64,000 bases of DNA from an uncultured Candidatus Melainabacteria bacterium (GCA_934754655.1 CAKVIC010000005.1:42767-106766), one strand, 5' to 3'; counted from the stretch's first letter, positions 33,749-44,230 are shown. Notes: generated by a model not told the origin, from the letters alone. Translations and numbers: made by a program.

Positions 33749-35428
33749 TTATACTCTAGCAAGTTTTGATTGACTTTCTAATGCCAAAGTAACTGTTGTT
33801 ATGTCACAAACAGAAGATGGTCCAAAGTATTGAATTGCTCCAGGGAATAAATATCTATCATTAAGCGCCCAATCCTCTCTGTTTGATTCTAATTTTTTGA
33901 AAACAGCACCATCAAGTTCAACAAGAGCTTTTTTGATAACAGGTTTCATTTCACCATGGCGTTTTTCCATATTCATCATCATTGTTAAAGGAACGCCACC
34001 TGCAATCCATTCACTAGCCGGAGCTGTAAGGTTTCTTACTGAAGATAAATAACCTGTTAATCCAAAATTAATTAACGCAAAAGCATTAAATCCTAAAGAA
34101 TAGCAATAATCAGCATCAAAGTTTGAAGGGAATGCACAACGGCCTTCGTAGCCAAAGAAATGAGATTGAGTTGAGAACTTACCTGAATATTTACCTTCTT
34201 TTTTCAATTCTGCTAATTTTTCTTCAACCATAGCGATTAATAATTTTTCAGTTTCAATTTTAGATACTTGAACGTTACCGTGCGGATCTCTATCCATTAA
34301 CAATTGTGATTTAATCAACGCAGGTAAAGAACTAAATACTTTTGCATTTTCACTAGATAATGAATTTTCAATTATCGCAATTTTTTCAGAGTCACTGCCT
34401 GAAGAATATTTAGAATCTTTTTCTAATGATGACATAATATCGTTTAGGTTTGCTATCATTGATTTTAATTCAGGTATAAATTCAATCAGACCTTCTGGTA
34501 TAACTGCAATACCAAAATTTTTACCCATTTCTGAACGTTTAACCACAATGCTAGAAATATAATCAATGATTGAAGCTAAAGACATTTTCTTTTGTTCAAC
34601 TTCTTCAGAAATAAGTGTGATATTAGGTTGTGTCTGCAAAGCAGCTTCTAATGCAACGTGAGATGCGCTTCTACCCATAATCTTAATAAAGTGCCAATAT
34701 TTTTTAGCAGAATTCGCATCTCTTTCAATGTTACCGATTAATTCTGCATAAGTTTTAGTTGCTGTATCAAATCCAAAAGAAATTTCGATTTGTTCATTTT
34801 TTAAATCACCATCAATGGTTTTTGGACAACCAATAACTTGAATGCCAGCGTTATGCGCAACAAACCATTCAGCAAGTAATGCGGCGTTTGTGTTTGAATC
34901 ATCACCACCAATAATTACAACAGCTGAAATGTTTAATTTTTTACAAACTTCCCAAGAAGATTGAAATTGTTCTTCTGTTTCTAATTTAGTTCTTCCAGAA
35001 CCAATAATATCAAACCCACCAGTATTTCTGTATTCATCAATAAATTTATCGTCAAATTCAACATATTTGCCTTCAATTATACCACTTGGTCCACCTAAGA
35101 AACCATAAAGCTTGTTAGATGAATTTGCTTGTTTTAAAGCATCATATAAGCCTGCAATTACGTTATGTCCACCAGGAGCTTGACCGCCTGATAAAATTAC
35201 ACCGACATTTTTTTGTTCGCAACTATGAGATTCTGATGAAGTTTGGAAAGTCACGGTTGGTTTTCCGTAAGTATTTTTAAATAATTCACTAATTTCATTT
35301 TGGTTAGCAACAGATTGAGTTGCAGAGCCTTCTTTAGAAATTAAATGACTAATGCCATTAGCTAATGAAGAAGGTAGCTTTGGCTGATATTTTAATCTTT
35401 CGATTTGTAATGGTGATAAATTTGTCAT
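33749..35428 (-). CDS. pfp: Pyrophosphate-dependent 6-phosphofructokinase
   Basis: PFP phosphorylates fructose 6-phosphate with PPi rather than ATP, reversibly. The 559-residue length and sequence match the long plant/Borrelia-type group. Key blocks: [39 protein letters not shown] (the GGDD Asp marks PPi use), [23 protein letters not shown] and [22 protein letters not shown]. With PckA and GpmI in the window it suggests a PPi-economising glycolysis typical of anaerobic fermenters. Shine-Dalgarno GAAAGGAAG lies before the ATG. Confidence 0.94.
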   Translation of the reverse strand: MTNLSPLQIERLKYQPKLPSSLANGISHLISKEGSATQSVANQNEISELFKNTYGKPTVTFQTSSESHSCEQKNVGVILSGGQAPGGHNVIAGLYDALKQANSSNKLYGFLGGPSGIIEGKYVEFDDKFIDEYRNTGGFDIIGSGRTKLETEEQFQSSWEVCKKLNISAVVIIGGDDSNTNAALLAEWFVAHNAGIQVIGCPKTIDGDLKNEQIEISFGFDTATKTYAELIGNIERDANSAKKYWHFIKIMGRSASHVALEAALQTQPNITLISEEVEQKKMSLASIIDYISSIVVKRSEMGKNFGIAVIPEGLIEFIPELKSMIANLNDIMSSLEKDSKYSSGSDSEKIAIIENSLSSENAKVFSSLPALIKSQLLMDRDPHGNVQVSKIETEKLLIAMVEEKLAELKKEGKYSGKFSTQSHFFGYEGRCAFPSNFDADYCYSLGFNAFALINFGLTGYLSSVRNLTAPASEWIAGGVPLTMMMNMEKRHGEMKPVIKKALVELDGAVFKKLESNREDWALNDRYLFPGAIQYFGPSSVCDITTVTLALESQSKLARV

Positions 35429-35535
35429 AAAATCTTCCTTTCTTTAAACTGACTTCAAGATTGTTAACTTTATTATATCATTAATAATTTTTTATGCGAA
35501 TATTTTATATATGTGTGTTTGCTGATAAAATAATG

Positions 35536-35573
35536 CTAAGGCGCCGTTGCAAATTTTTGCAACGGCGCCTTAG
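35536..35573 (-). terminator. Strong hairpin terminator after gltX
   Basis: A perfect 17-bp stem CTAAGGCGCCGTTGCAA around a 4-base loop, 19 bp past the gltX stop; the flank on the minus strand is CATTATTTTATC. Confidence 0.75.
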
Positions 35574-35591
35574 TTCATAAATTAGATATTT

Positions 35592-37061
35592 TTATTTTAT
35601 TGCTTTTTTTGCTCTTGCAATAGAATTTTCTTTACCTAATATTGCCAAAATTGCAGTCATATCTGCGCCACAAGTACGTCCGGTGATAGCAGCTCTTATC
35701 GCCCACATCGTGAATTTAGGTTTATAACCTTTTTGTTCTTTGAAATAACCTCTAAATTGTTCTAACTTTTCATGAAGATTTTCTTCTGTCCAATCCCAAT
35801 TTTCAGCTTGTTCAACAAATGCTTTTAAAACTTCTTGTGATAATTCCGTATCAATTGTTCCAGTTTGGACTTCCGGTTCAATTTCTACATTTTTACCACC
35901 AAAGAAATATGGAACAGCATCAGTTATATCTGAAAGCAATGTTAAAGGTTCACGTGTAATTTCAATCATTCGTGTATATTGAGCATCGGTTAATTCTGTT
36001 AAATCGTATTTTGTCAAATATTTTTTTAGCATTTCTTTCAATTTCTCTAGAGGAATTTGTTTTATATAATGACTGTTCATCCATTTTAATTTATCATATT
36101 CAAAAATTGAATTTGAAGATGAAATTTCGCCAATTCTAAAGTCGGCAGCAATTTCATCAACAGTTTTAATTTCTTCGCCATCTGAAGGTGCCCACCCAAG
36201 AAGTGCAACAAAGTTTAACAACGCATCAGTTAAATAACCTTGTTCTACGAAATCAGAAACTGCAGTTGCGCCATGTCTTTTTGATAATTTACTTCTATCC
36301 GGTGCTAAAATCATTCCTAAATGTCCAAACCTAGGAACTTCAAACCCTAATGCTTCAAAAATAAGAATTTGTTTATAAGTGTTTGAAATATGATCTTCAC
36401 CACGAATAACATGTGAAATTTTCATTAATGCATCGTCAATAACAACTGCATAATTATAAGTAGGCGCGCCATTTGACTTCATGATAACAAAATCTCCAAT
36501 TAGATTTGTATCCATGTGTAGTTTACCCTTTACTAAATCTTCAAATTCCAAAATTGATGAATTATGAAATGCTTTTTGCGCTTTTTCAACATTAAATCTT
36601 ATTGCAGGCTTTCTACCTTCAGCCCTAAGTTTAGCCTTCTCCTCATCACTTAAATTTACGCATTTTTTTGTATAAACATAAGGTTTTTTATTTTTAGTAG
36701 CTTCTTCTTTTTCTGCTTCTAATTCTTCAGGGGTGCAGAAACATTCATAGGCAAAACCTTTATCTAAAAGTTCTTGAATGTATTTTGGATAAATATCAAA
36801 TCTTTCAGATTGAGTATAAGGCCCGTAATCTCCGCCAACATCAGGACCTTCGTCCCAATTAAGCCCTAAAGCTTTTAAACTATCAAAAATATTATCAACA
36901 TACGCTTGGCTAGTTCTTTCAGCATCAGTATCCTCTATTCTTAAAATAAATTTTCCATTATTTTTTTTTGCAAACAAATAATTAAACAACGCAGTCCTTG
37001 CGGTACCTATGTGCAAATTCCCGCTAGGAGAGGGTGCTATTCTAACCCTAACTTCTGACAT
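35592..37061 (-). CDS. gltX: Glutamyl-tRNA synthetase
   Basis: GltX charges tRNA-Glu with glutamate. The 489-residue protein shows the class I signatures: RIAPSPSGNLHIGTARTALF (HIGH motif), YTQSERFDIYPKYI, RGEDHISNTYKQI and SKLSKRHGATAVSDF (KMSKS equivalent), followed by an alpha-helical anticodon-binding domain. Length is normal. A tRNA-Gln(TTG) gene is at 11768; whether GltX also mischarges it (the GatCAB route) cannot be told here because no GlnRS or GatCAB gene is in the window. Confidence 0.96.
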   Translation of the reverse strand: MSEVRVRIAPSPSGNLHIGTARTALFNYLFAKKNNGKFILRIEDTDAERTSQAYVDNIFDSLKALGLNWDEGPDVGGDYGPYTQSERFDIYPKYIQELLDKGFAYECFCTPEELEAEKEEATKNKKPYVYTKKCVNLSDEEKAKLRAEGRKPAIRFNVEKAQKAFHNSSILEFEDLVKGKLHMDTNLIGDFVIMKSNGAPTYNYAVVIDDALMKISHVIRGEDHISNTYKQILIFEALGFEVPRFGHLGMILAPDRSKLSKRHGATAVSDFVEQGYLTDALLNFVALLGWAPSDGEEIKTVDEIAADFRIGEISSSNSIFEYDKLKWMNSHYIKQIPLEKLKEMLKKYLTKYDLTELTDAQYTRMIEITREPLTLLSDITDAVPYFFGGKNVEIEPEVQTGTIDTELSQEVLKAFVEQAENWDWTEENLHEKLEQFRGYFKEQKGYKPKFTMWAIRAAITGRTCGADMTAILAILGKENSIARAKKAIK

Positions 37062-37135
37062 AATTAATCCTTTCTATTTATAGTTTATTTAAAATACAAG
37101 CTAATTATGCCACAAAAATGAAATAAAATTAATAC

Positions 37136-37627
37136 TTATTTTAAATTTAACTTGTTTCTTACAAACTCATCATTTGCATTACGTTCTTTAAAAAAAGTTT
37201 GTTTTGTGTAGACAACATTATCTACTAATCTTTTAGAAATATCTGCATTGCTGATTAAAAAATTTAATCTTTTTCTTTGCGCTAAATTATTTTCAAAATA
37301 TATATCCATGCGTTTGTAAAATATTGATTTTTGATTTTTACGAATCTCATGTTCTTTATCTTCATTATTTATGATTGTAACTTTCAAAAATCTGGCAAAA
37401 TCATGAATCAATTTTTTGTATACAGTTACAATAAATTCTGTCGTATTATTAGGACGAGCTTTTACCATAATTGAGATTTCAGCATTTTTAGAAAATTTTT
37501 CTAATGTAGGTTTTAATTTTTCAATTTTTTTAGCAGCATCCTCACCCGCATATTTAACTAAATCTGCATTATTTGGTAATATTAACGCCTTAAAATTTGT
37601 TTGATTTGAAATGTTGTTGACTTGCAT
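37136..37627 (-). CDS. Small FKA-tagged protein, tandem copy 1
   Basis: Unknown 163-residue protein, about half identical to the next gene. It starts MQVNNISNQTNFKALILP, so the FKA tag (12-14) is within the first 15 residues, followed by a Lys/Glu helical body with YKRMDIYFENNLAQRKR and a C-terminal NDEFVRNKL. Mostly alpha-helical; no membrane segment, signal peptide or catalytic motif is visible. Fifteen base pairs separate it from its upstream twin, consistent with one operon. Confidence 0.65.
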   Translation of the reverse strand: MQVNNISNQTNFKALILPNNADLVKYAGEDAAKKIEKLKPTLEKFSKNAEISIMVKARPNNTTEFIVTVYKKLIHDFARFLKVTIINNEDKEHEIRKNQKSIFYKRMDIYFENNLAQRKRLNFLISNADISKRLVDNVVYTKQTFFKERNANDEFVRNKLNLK

Positions 37628-37642
37628 ATATTTATTCCTTTT

Positions 37643-38137
37643 TTATTTATATCCTAAACAATTTCTTACATATTTATCATTTAATAATCTATCTTTATAA
37701 AATTCAATTTTAGCTTTTTTTGTTTGCATAATTAATTTTTTATTTATATCTGTATTACTAATTAAACATTCAATTTCTTTATTTCTGTTTAAATTTTCTT
37801 GCATATAAATATCCATTCGCTTATAAAAAATTTGTTTTCTTTTGGGAATAATCTCTTTTGCTCTATGACTGTTACAAGCAATTACTTTATTAAAAAAACT
37901 TTCAAAATCATTTATAAGTTTATAAAAAACTGTAATAACAAATTGCGTAGTATTATTTTCACGTGCTTTTGCATAAATACTGATATCAACATCTTTTGCA
38001 ACTTCTTCTAAAGTCGGTTTAATTTTTTTTATTCTTCTTGCAGCATCTTTACCTGCATATTTAACTAAATTTGCATTACTTGGTAATATTAACGCCTTAA
38101 AATTTGTTTGATTTGAGTTAATATTATTGACTTGCAT
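37643..38137 (-). CDS. Small FKA-tagged protein, tandem copy 2
   Basis: Unknown 164-residue protein, tandem duplicate of the downstream gene (shared MQVNNI, NQTNFKALILP, LVKYAG, YKRMDIY, KYVRN/EFVRN). The frame opens further upstream, but the ATG at 38137 aligns exactly with the twin's start and follows AAAAGGGG at proper distance. The FKA tag is at 13-15. Upstream on the minus strand, GGGCAAAATCC is followed by a TATATATA tract, a weak resemblance to the GGCAATTTT-type promoter. Confidence 0.65.
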   Translation of the reverse strand: MQVNNINSNQTNFKALILPSNANLVKYAGKDAARRIKKIKPTLEEVAKDVDISIYAKARENNTTQFVITVFYKLINDFESFFNKVIACNSHRAKEIIPKRKQIFYKRMDIYMQENLNRNKEIECLISNTDINKKLIMQTKKAKIEFYKDRLLNDKYVRNCLGYK

Positions 38138-38275
38138 AAACATATCCCCTTTTATTATATGTAAAAACATATCACGCTATATATACAAAGTCAACTGGAT
38201 TTTGCCCAAATGTCGCAGGTATTTTTTTGAATTAAAGTTTATAATTTTATCGACAAAATTTGAAAGGAGTAATAT

Positions 38276-39538
38276 ATGAGTTTTAACCCACTTAAAGAAA
38301 AAGGTTTACCTTTAGATAAACAGCTTAGAAATTGGGAAGATATGGTTGGAAAGCCTTATAATAAAATTGAAGTTGATTGTTATACGCGAACTCGACAAAT
38401 ATTAATGAATGGTATTGAAATAGAAGCTTGGGGGTTCAAACATCAATTTAATAGATTTATGCCAAATTGTGACGACAAAGGTCGTGTTGCGCAACTTTCA
38501 AGAATAGATGATTCTCAACAAACAACAGCTAATTGGATGGCACCGGCTGATCAATCAGTTTTAGAAACGACATTAGGCTATGAACAAGTTGCAGTTGATT
38601 TAACAGCTTGGATGGCGCAAAATGAACCGGATCCCTATGTAAAAGAAACTTTTGATTTTGGATTGTTAGAAGATTTTGACCATTTATATCGTTATAGCCA
38701 ATTTGCATATATGACAGAAGGTATTTCACCAAACGACATAGTGCAAGAACAGACTGATATTATATTAGGTCGTCCTACTCAATTTCATCATAACTGCAAT
38801 ATAATGCGACGCAGAAAACATTACGATAAAAACACTGCATTACCTCAAACAAAAGTTAATATTCTTACTTTAATCTCTGGTGAACAACAAACGCATAATT
38901 ATTATGCAGAACACGGATTTAATTATGGAGATCCTATTTTAAGAAAATTATATGCAGAAATTAAGGATGTAGAAGAAGAGCACGTTACAATGTATGACTC
39001 TCTTGTTGATCCGACAGAAAGCCTATTTGAAAAGCTTTTGTTACACGAATTTACTGAAGTTTGTAATTATTATACTTGTGTTGAAGATGAAACTGATGAA
39101 AGAATAAAGAAAATTTGGGAATTATTCTTAGACATTGAATTAGGACATTTGCAAGTAGCATCAGAAATCTTCAAAAAATACGAAAATCGTGACCCAGAAG
39201 AAGTGGTTGGTTCTGAAATCATTCGTCCATGCCATTTTACAAGCCAAAAATCTTATGTTCAAAAAGTTCTTGAAAAAGAAGTCGGTAAACGTCTTGAATC
39301 AAATGGTGAATATGCCTATGTTGATAAGCTTCGAGATGATTGGGCCGGTTATAAAATTCAAGAAAAACAATCAGAAAATGGAGCTCCAAGCGAAGATGCT
39401 ATAAGATTAATCAAAATTTATAACGAACGTGATATAGTATGCGCAGACAACAATTTAAAATCAAAAGAAAATGCTCTTTTAGAAAAAAGTATGCAAAAAC
39501 GCGCAGTAGCTAAAAATACCGTAAAAAATCTTGATTAA
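38276..39538 (+). CDS. Ferritin-like diiron-type protein of unknown function
   Basis: A 420-residue protein whose central half resembles a ferritin-like four-helix diiron fold. Candidate ligands come in the right order: E in LLEDFDHLYRYSQF, SGEQQTHNYYAEH, KDVEEEHVTMYDSL (ExxH), LLHEFTEVCNYY and LDIELGHLQVAS (ExxH). Two ExxH motifs plus flanking Glu residues fit a carboxylate-bridged iron site. The N-terminal ~100 residues and charged C-terminal ~90 are unlike known ferritins. Oxygen or peroxide scavenging, or iron storage, would suit an anaerobe; the reaction is unknown. Shine-Dalgarno GAAAGGAG. Confidence 0.65.
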   Translation: MSFNPLKEKGLPLDKQLRNWEDMVGKPYNKIEVDCYTRTRQILMNGIEIEAWGFKHQFNRFMPNCDDKGRVAQLSRIDDSQQTTANWMAPADQSVLETTLGYEQVAVDLTAWMAQNEPDPYVKETFDFGLLEDFDHLYRYSQFAYMTEGISPNDIVQEQTDIILGRPTQFHHNCNIMRRRKHYDKNTALPQTKVNILTLISGEQQTHNYYAEHGFNYGDPILRKLYAEIKDVEEEHVTMYDSLVDPTESLFEKLLLHEFTEVCNYYTCVEDETDERIKKIWELFLDIELGHLQVASEIFKKYENRDPEEVVGSEIIRPCHFTSQKSYVQKVLEKEVGKRLESNGEYAYVDKLRDDWAGYKIQEKQSENGAPSEDAIRLIKIYNERDIVCADNNLKSKENALLEKSMQKRAVAKNTVKNLD

Positions 39539-39563
39539 AATTTGTCATTTTAAATTAAAAACT

Positions 39564-40886
39564 TTAGCCACCTGCTAAATTAGCAAGTTCAATAAGTTTT
39601 GTAATTGTATCATTAAATTCAAGTTTATCAGTTTTTGATTGCTTTAAGAAATCGTTAATTTGGTCAATAAGTGCAATTGCCTTATCACAAAGAGGGTCAG
39701 ACCCACTTACGTAAGCTCCGATATTGATTAAATCCTCGTTTTTAGTATAAACTGCCATTAAATTCCTTATAACGCCGGCTGCATGTCTATGCTCCGGCGT
39801 TGTAACATCTGGCATAACACGACTTAAAGATTGCAAAACATCAATTGCCGGATAATGATTTTTATGAGCTAAAGTTCTTGAAAGCATTATGTGACCATCC
39901 AAAATACTTCTAGAAGTATCAGAAATCGGTTCGTTAAAATCATCACCCTCGACTAATACTGTATATAAAGCAGTAATTGTGCCGATTTCATTAGTACCAG
40001 CTCTTTCCATTAATTTCGGCATAAGCGCAAAAACTGATGGTGTGTAACCTCGTGTCGCAGGAGGTTCTCCAATTGCAAGCCCGACTTCTCGTTGAGCCAT
40101 CGCAATACGAGTAACAGAATCAAGCATAAATAAAACATCCATGCCTTTATCTCTAAAATATTCAGCAATTGATGTTGCGACAAAAGCAGCTTTTATCTTA
40201 ACTAAAGACGGCTGTTCTGAAGTTGCCGCGACAACAATTGAGCGTTTCATGCCTTCAGTACCTAGAATTTCCTCAATAAATTCTTTAACTTCTCTTCCGC
40301 GTTCGCCGATTAATGCAATAACGTTTAAATCCGCAGAAGTATTTTTTGCCATCATTCCAAGAGTTGTACTTTTACCAACTCCGGAACCGGCAAATATTCC
40401 CATTCTTTGACCTTTGCCAAGGGTTGAAAATCCGTCAACAGCTTTTATTCCAAGTGCTAAAGGTTCTGAAATCCGTTTTCTTTTAAGTGGATTTATAGCT
40501 TCTGCTTTTGTTGAACGAAATTCTGAAAATCTAATGTCACCTAAAGTGTCAATAGGTCGCCCCAAACCGTCTAAAACTCTTCCTATTAATTGATTGCCAA
40601 CCCCAATTTTCATAGCTTCTCCGGTGTTAATGACAAACGCATTTGGGCGAATTCCATCAGGCGAGCCTAAAGGCATTAATAAAATTTTATCTTGCCGAAA
40701 ACCCACAACTTCCGCAGGAATTGGTGTGCTGTTATAGTCATTGTAAATATAGCATAAATCACCGATAGAAGATTTTGGACCATCAGATTCAATTGTTAAA
40801 CCAATAATTTCACTAATTTTTCCAACTTCTTTTATTGTGTTAGTTTTTTTTATAATATCTAAATATTTGTCTTTATTCCAGCTCAT
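39564..40886 (-). CDS. fliI: Flagellum-specific ATP synthase FliI
   Basis: FliI is the hexameric ATPase that energises unfolding and entry of substrates into the flagellar type III export gate. The protein (about 440 residues) has Walker A GIFAGSGVGKSTTLGM, VIALIGERGREVKEFI, Walker B DVLFMLDSVTR, REVGLAIGEPPATRGYTPSVFA and LSRTLAHKNHYPAIDVL, all family-specific. Several starts are possible in the fliH overlap; I use the ATG at 40886, six bases after AGGTG. It overlaps fliH by 14 bases. Confidence 0.95.
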   Translation of the reverse strand: MSWNKDKYLDIIKKTNTIKEVGKISEIIGLTIESDGPKSSIGDLCYIYNDYNSTPIPAEVVGFRQDKILLMPLGSPDGIRPNAFVINTGEAMKIGVGNQLIGRVLDGLGRPIDTLGDIRFSEFRSTKAEAINPLKRKRISEPLALGIKAVDGFSTLGKGQRMGIFAGSGVGKSTTLGMMAKNTSADLNVIALIGERGREVKEFIEEILGTEGMKRSIVVAATSEQPSLVKIKAAFVATSIAEYFRDKGMDVLFMLDSVTRIAMAQREVGLAIGEPPATRGYTPSVFALMPKLMERAGTNEIGTITALYTVLVEGDDFNEPISDTSRSILDGHIMLSRTLAHKNHYPAIDVLQSLSRVMPDVTTPEHRHAAGVIRNLMAVYTKNEDLINIGAYVSGSDPLCDKAIALIDQINDFLKQSKTDKLEFNDTITKLIELANLAGG

Positions 40887-41622
40887 CATTTGCACCTGTC
40901 AACATTTTTTGAGCAATTTCAGATATTTGAGATGAAATTCTTGAATCAAGTCTTGAAGTAAGTGTTTCAACAATTACACCGTCCGGAGAAACCGCGTTAT
41001 CTTCTATTATTTTAATAGACTCAACTTTTGGAATTTCTTCTTTTATTTCCGGCATAATTTTATTTATATTATCAACAAGTTCCGGATTTACAATTATTGT
41101 GATATTTTCTTTTTCACGTAATTGTTTGATACTGTCTATTGTGATTCTTTTTAAAACTTCTTTATCAAATTTGATATGACAAACTTTATCAGCGATTGCC
41201 GATACAAGGTCTACAATATCAAGAGTTGCAGAATCGATGATGTTTTTTTTAACATCAAAAGAGCTCGTAGCAAGAACATCTAATGATTTTAAAGCATCTG
41301 AAGCATCCTGCTTGAATTTTTCAAGACCGTCATTCTTGCCTTTTGTAAAACCTTCTTGATAAGCTTGTTCAACAATTTTATTATATTCTTCCTGCGCTTG
41401 AGCTTTTGCGGCATCAATCATTTTTTCAGCTTCGTTAGTCGCATTTTGCATTATTGCTTGCGATTTAGTTTCAGCACCATTAATAATTGATTGAGCTTTG
41501 ACTCCGGTTTCTTCAATAATTCTTTTCACCTTAGCCTGTTGAGCCGTCACATTGGATTGCTCAATTGGTAAAACGTAATTATTTCCAATTTGGATTGTAT
41601 CACTTTTTATACGATTACTCAA
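40873..41622 (-). CDS. fliH: Flagellar export ATPase regulator FliH
   Basis: A 249-residue protein of the FliH/YscL/V-type E-subunit group, which binds and regulates FliI and links it to the C-ring. The N-terminal half is an Ala/Glu/Lys-rich coiled coil (KSQAIMQNATNEAEKMIDAAK...) and the C-terminal half is the globular domain with LDIVDLVSAIADKVCHIKFD and KLEVVDNINKIMPE-like strands. Identity rests on fold-type features and its place between fliG and fliI, overlapping both. Confidence 0.88.
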   Translation of the reverse strand: MSNRIKSDTIQIGNNYVLPIEQSNVTAQQAKVKRIIEETGVKAQSIINGAETKSQAIMQNATNEAEKMIDAAKAQAQEEYNKIVEQAYQEGFTKGKNDGLEKFKQDASDALKSLDVLATSSFDVKKNIIDSATLDIVDLVSAIADKVCHIKFDKEVLKRITIDSIKQLREKENITIIVNPELVDNINKIMPEIKEEIPKVESIKIIEDNAVSPDGVIVETLTSRLDSRISSQISEIAQKMLTGANDELE

Positions 41623-42664
41623 TTAATTCATCCTCAACACTAGCACGCGTAATTGTGATTTCACCAGTCGCTTCAAGAGTTCTGATAGAATTAACAATTG
41701 AAGTTTGAGCTTCTTGAACTTCTTTTGCACGAACAGGGCCTAAGTATTCCATATCATCAAGTAACATTTGCTTAGCTCTTTCAGACATATTCTTAAAGAT
41801 TTTTTCTTTAATCTCATCTTTTATACCCTTAAGAGCAAGCGCAAGTGTTTTAGTTTCAACCTCTCTAAGCAACCTTTGAATAGAACGGTCGTCGAGAATA
41901 ACAATATCTTCGAATACAAACATCAAATCGCGAACTTCTTGTGCCATTTTTTGATTCTCAATATCAAGCCATTCCATAATATTCTTTTCTGTTCCTCTAT
42001 CGCAACAGTTAAGAATATTAGCCAAAGATTCGACACCGCCAGCATTTGAAAAGTCTTGTACAAGTAAGGCTGAAAACTTCCTTTGCACGATATCTTCTAT
42101 AGTTGATAAAATTTCCGGATTGGTAGGTGTCATATCAGCAATTCGCATAGATACAACAGCTTGAACATCAGGAGGTAAAAATGCTAAAACCTGTGCAGCA
42201 AGCTCTGGTCTTAAATACGCTAAAATTAAAGCTAATAATTGTGGATTTTCTGTAGAAAAAGTGTTTGCAAGTTGAGAAGGGTCTGCTTCGTTTAAAAAAT
42301 AAAACGGGTTTGTGTTAACCATTGCATTCACTCTTTCAAGCATTTGCGCAGCTTCTTGCTCACCAAAAGATTCTGACAATAATTGTTTTGCGTAAGCAAC
42401 ACCACCTTGAGTTATATAGTTTTTAGCTTTAAATACAGCTTGAAATTCTGATAAAATTTGATTCATATCTTCATCAGACACTTTGCCTAAATTTGCAATA
42501 TCAAGCGTAATTTGTTCAAGCAAATCCTCATCTTTTATATTCTTAAGTATTTCGGAAGACGTTGCCGGACCTAAAGCAATTAAAAGCGCTGCAACTTTTT
42601 GGCTCGGTCTTTTAAAGACTTTTTTCTCTTCCTCTTTAGCTTTTTTTACCTCTTCTATACCCAT
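41615..42664 (-). CDS. fliG: Flagellar motor switch protein FliG
   Basis: FliG forms the rotor C-ring face that receives torque from the stator and anchors on FliF. The 349-residue length is standard. It has the N-terminal SQKVAALLIALGPATSSEILKN, the EHPQ-like region replaced by STENPQLLALILAYLRPELA, the ADMTPTNPEIL block and a C-terminal torque helix region, VFEDIVILDDRSIQRLLREVET, with charged residues in order. Second gene of the fliF-fliG-fliH-fliI operon, overlapping fliH by eight bases. Confidence 0.95.
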   Translation of the reverse strand: MGIEEVKKAKEEEKKVFKRPSQKVAALLIALGPATSSEILKNIKDEDLLEQITLDIANLGKVSDEDMNQILSEFQAVFKAKNYITQGGVAYAKQLLSESFGEQEAAQMLERVNAMVNTNPFYFLNEADPSQLANTFSTENPQLLALILAYLRPELAAQVLAFLPPDVQAVVSMRIADMTPTNPEILSTIEDIVQRKFSALLVQDFSNAGGVESLANILNCCDRGTEKNIMEWLDIENQKMAQEVRDLMFVFEDIVILDDRSIQRLLREVETKTLALALKGIKDEIKEKIFKNMSERAKQMLLDDMEYLGPVRAKEVQEAQTSIVNSIRTLEATGEITITRASVEDELIE

Positions 42665-42688
42665 TGATTAAACCTACTACTCTATTAA

Positions 42689-44230
42689 TTATTCTTTAAT
42701 AAAAGATGTTAACAACTTTGCGGCTTCCTCTGGCGCTGCCATAATTGCCTCATTGATTTCATTAATATGTTGTTCTTTTTGAGATTTAGCCTCGTGTTTA
42801 TTTAATTCTAATCTAGGTGACATCTCGACAACTTCTTCTTCGTCTGGAGAACGAGGCGTTTCTTCTATTAATTTATTTTCAGTATTTCTGCCAGTAGGAA
42901 GTTTTGAAATAAAGTTTTTTAAAACCATTAATGCAAAAATACCCAATACTAATACTATAATCAAAGGAATTATAGTGCTTGTAATCGTATAGATTAATTG
43001 CTCGTGTTGATATTGTTTTGCAAATTCTTCTTTTGCAATTTTATCAATACTAGCACCTTCAAATTGAAGTCCTGAAACAGAAATAACATCTCCGCGAGAA
43101 TAATCAATTCCTGCAGCTGATTGAATTAATTCTTTTACTTCATCTTTTTCTTGTGAAGTTAAAATTTTGTTTATTGCAACAGCAATTGATAAGCGCTTTA
43201 TGGTTCCAGGCGCATAAATAACCTGCTTAACCTCTTTTGACACATTATAATTCATTGCGGATTTTTGCTTTGAATAATTCAAGTTTCGTTGATTTGCAGT
43301 TGTTGTATTTGGTACTAAATTAGGATTTTCATAAGTCTCAATTTCTGTTTGAGAACTTACTAAAACACCTTCTCCTTTTTCGTTTAGCGGCATATAACTT
43401 TCAATTGTAGATTTGGCAGAATTAAAATCAATGTCCGCATTAACCTGCACTGAGACATTGCCTTTACCAACAATTTTTTCCAAAACATCAGCTACTTTTT
43501 TAGAAGTTTGTTTTTCTAAATTTGCTTTAAAGCTTTCCATATCTGTAGAATTTTTAGAAGTTTCATCCGAAAGCGTGTTGCCGTCTTGATCAGTTATAAA
43601 AACTTGTTCCGGTGTCATTCTTGGAACAGAATAAGCAACTAAATTTTTAATAGCTTTAACTTGTGAGCTTTTTAATTTGTAACCGGTATCTAAAACAACC
43701 ATGACAGATGCGGTTGGTTTTTCATCATTATCATCAAAAATCGAACGTTCAGGTTCTGCTAATTGAACTTTTGCGTATTTAATACCTTGAATTCTTTCTA
43801 TAGCTCTCGTGATTTCTCCTTGAAAAATGCGTTGTTTTGTTAATTTGTTTTTAAAATCAGTAGAGCCTAATTGCATATTATCTAAAATCTCAAAACCAGC
43901 GTCGTCAGTTTTTATCAAATCGTTTTCAGCAACAAAAACTCGCATTTCATCACGAACATTTGACGGAACAAGCACTGATTTTTTATCATCAGAAAGTTTG
44001 TATTGATAACCATTTTTTTTCATATTATCAACAATTGTAAGTGCATTAACTTCATTTAAATCAGAATATAAAACAACCCAATCAGGTTCCATTGCTTTTG
44101 ACAAAAAGAATGTAGCTGCAACTATTGTAACCACAATAAGAACAAGCATTCCAAGTTTTTGCCCTTCATCCAGCCCATTCCATAATTTTTTTATGTCATT
44201 ACCTAATAATGCAAGATAATTATTTTCCAT
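42689..44230 (-). CDS. fliF: Flagellar MS-ring protein FliF
   Basis: FliF builds the MS ring around the export gate in the inner membrane. The 513-residue protein has an N-terminal membrane helix (~24-45), ring-building motifs YSDLNEVNALTIVDNMKKNG and LGSTDFKNKLTKQRIFQGE with YAKVQLAEPERSIF, a Ser/Asn-rich linker, YNVSKEVKQVIYAPGTIKRLSIAV, and a C-terminal helix (~425-445) before the FliG-binding tail. It is slightly shorter than enteric FliF (~560). First gene of the operon. Confidence 0.95.
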   Translation of the reverse strand: MENNYLALLGNDIKKLWNGLDEGQKLGMLVLIVVTIVAATFFLSKAMEPDWVVLYSDLNEVNALTIVDNMKKNGYQYKLSDDKKSVLVPSNVRDEMRVFVAENDLIKTDDAGFEILDNMQLGSTDFKNKLTKQRIFQGEITRAIERIQGIKYAKVQLAEPERSIFDDNDEKPTASVMVVLDTGYKLKSSQVKAIKNLVAYSVPRMTPEQVFITDQDGNTLSDETSKNSTDMESFKANLEKQTSKKVADVLEKIVGKGNVSVQVNADIDFNSAKSTIESYMPLNEKGEGVLVSSQTEIETYENPNLVPNTTTANQRNLNYSKQKSAMNYNVSKEVKQVIYAPGTIKRLSIAVAINKILTSQEKDEVKELIQSAAGIDYSRGDVISVSGLQFEGASIDKIAKEEFAKQYQHEQLIYTITSTIIPLIIVLVLGIFALMVLKNFISKLPTGRNTENKLIEETPRSPDEEEVVEMSPRLELNKHEAKSQKEQHINEINEAIMAAPEEAAKLLTSFIKE

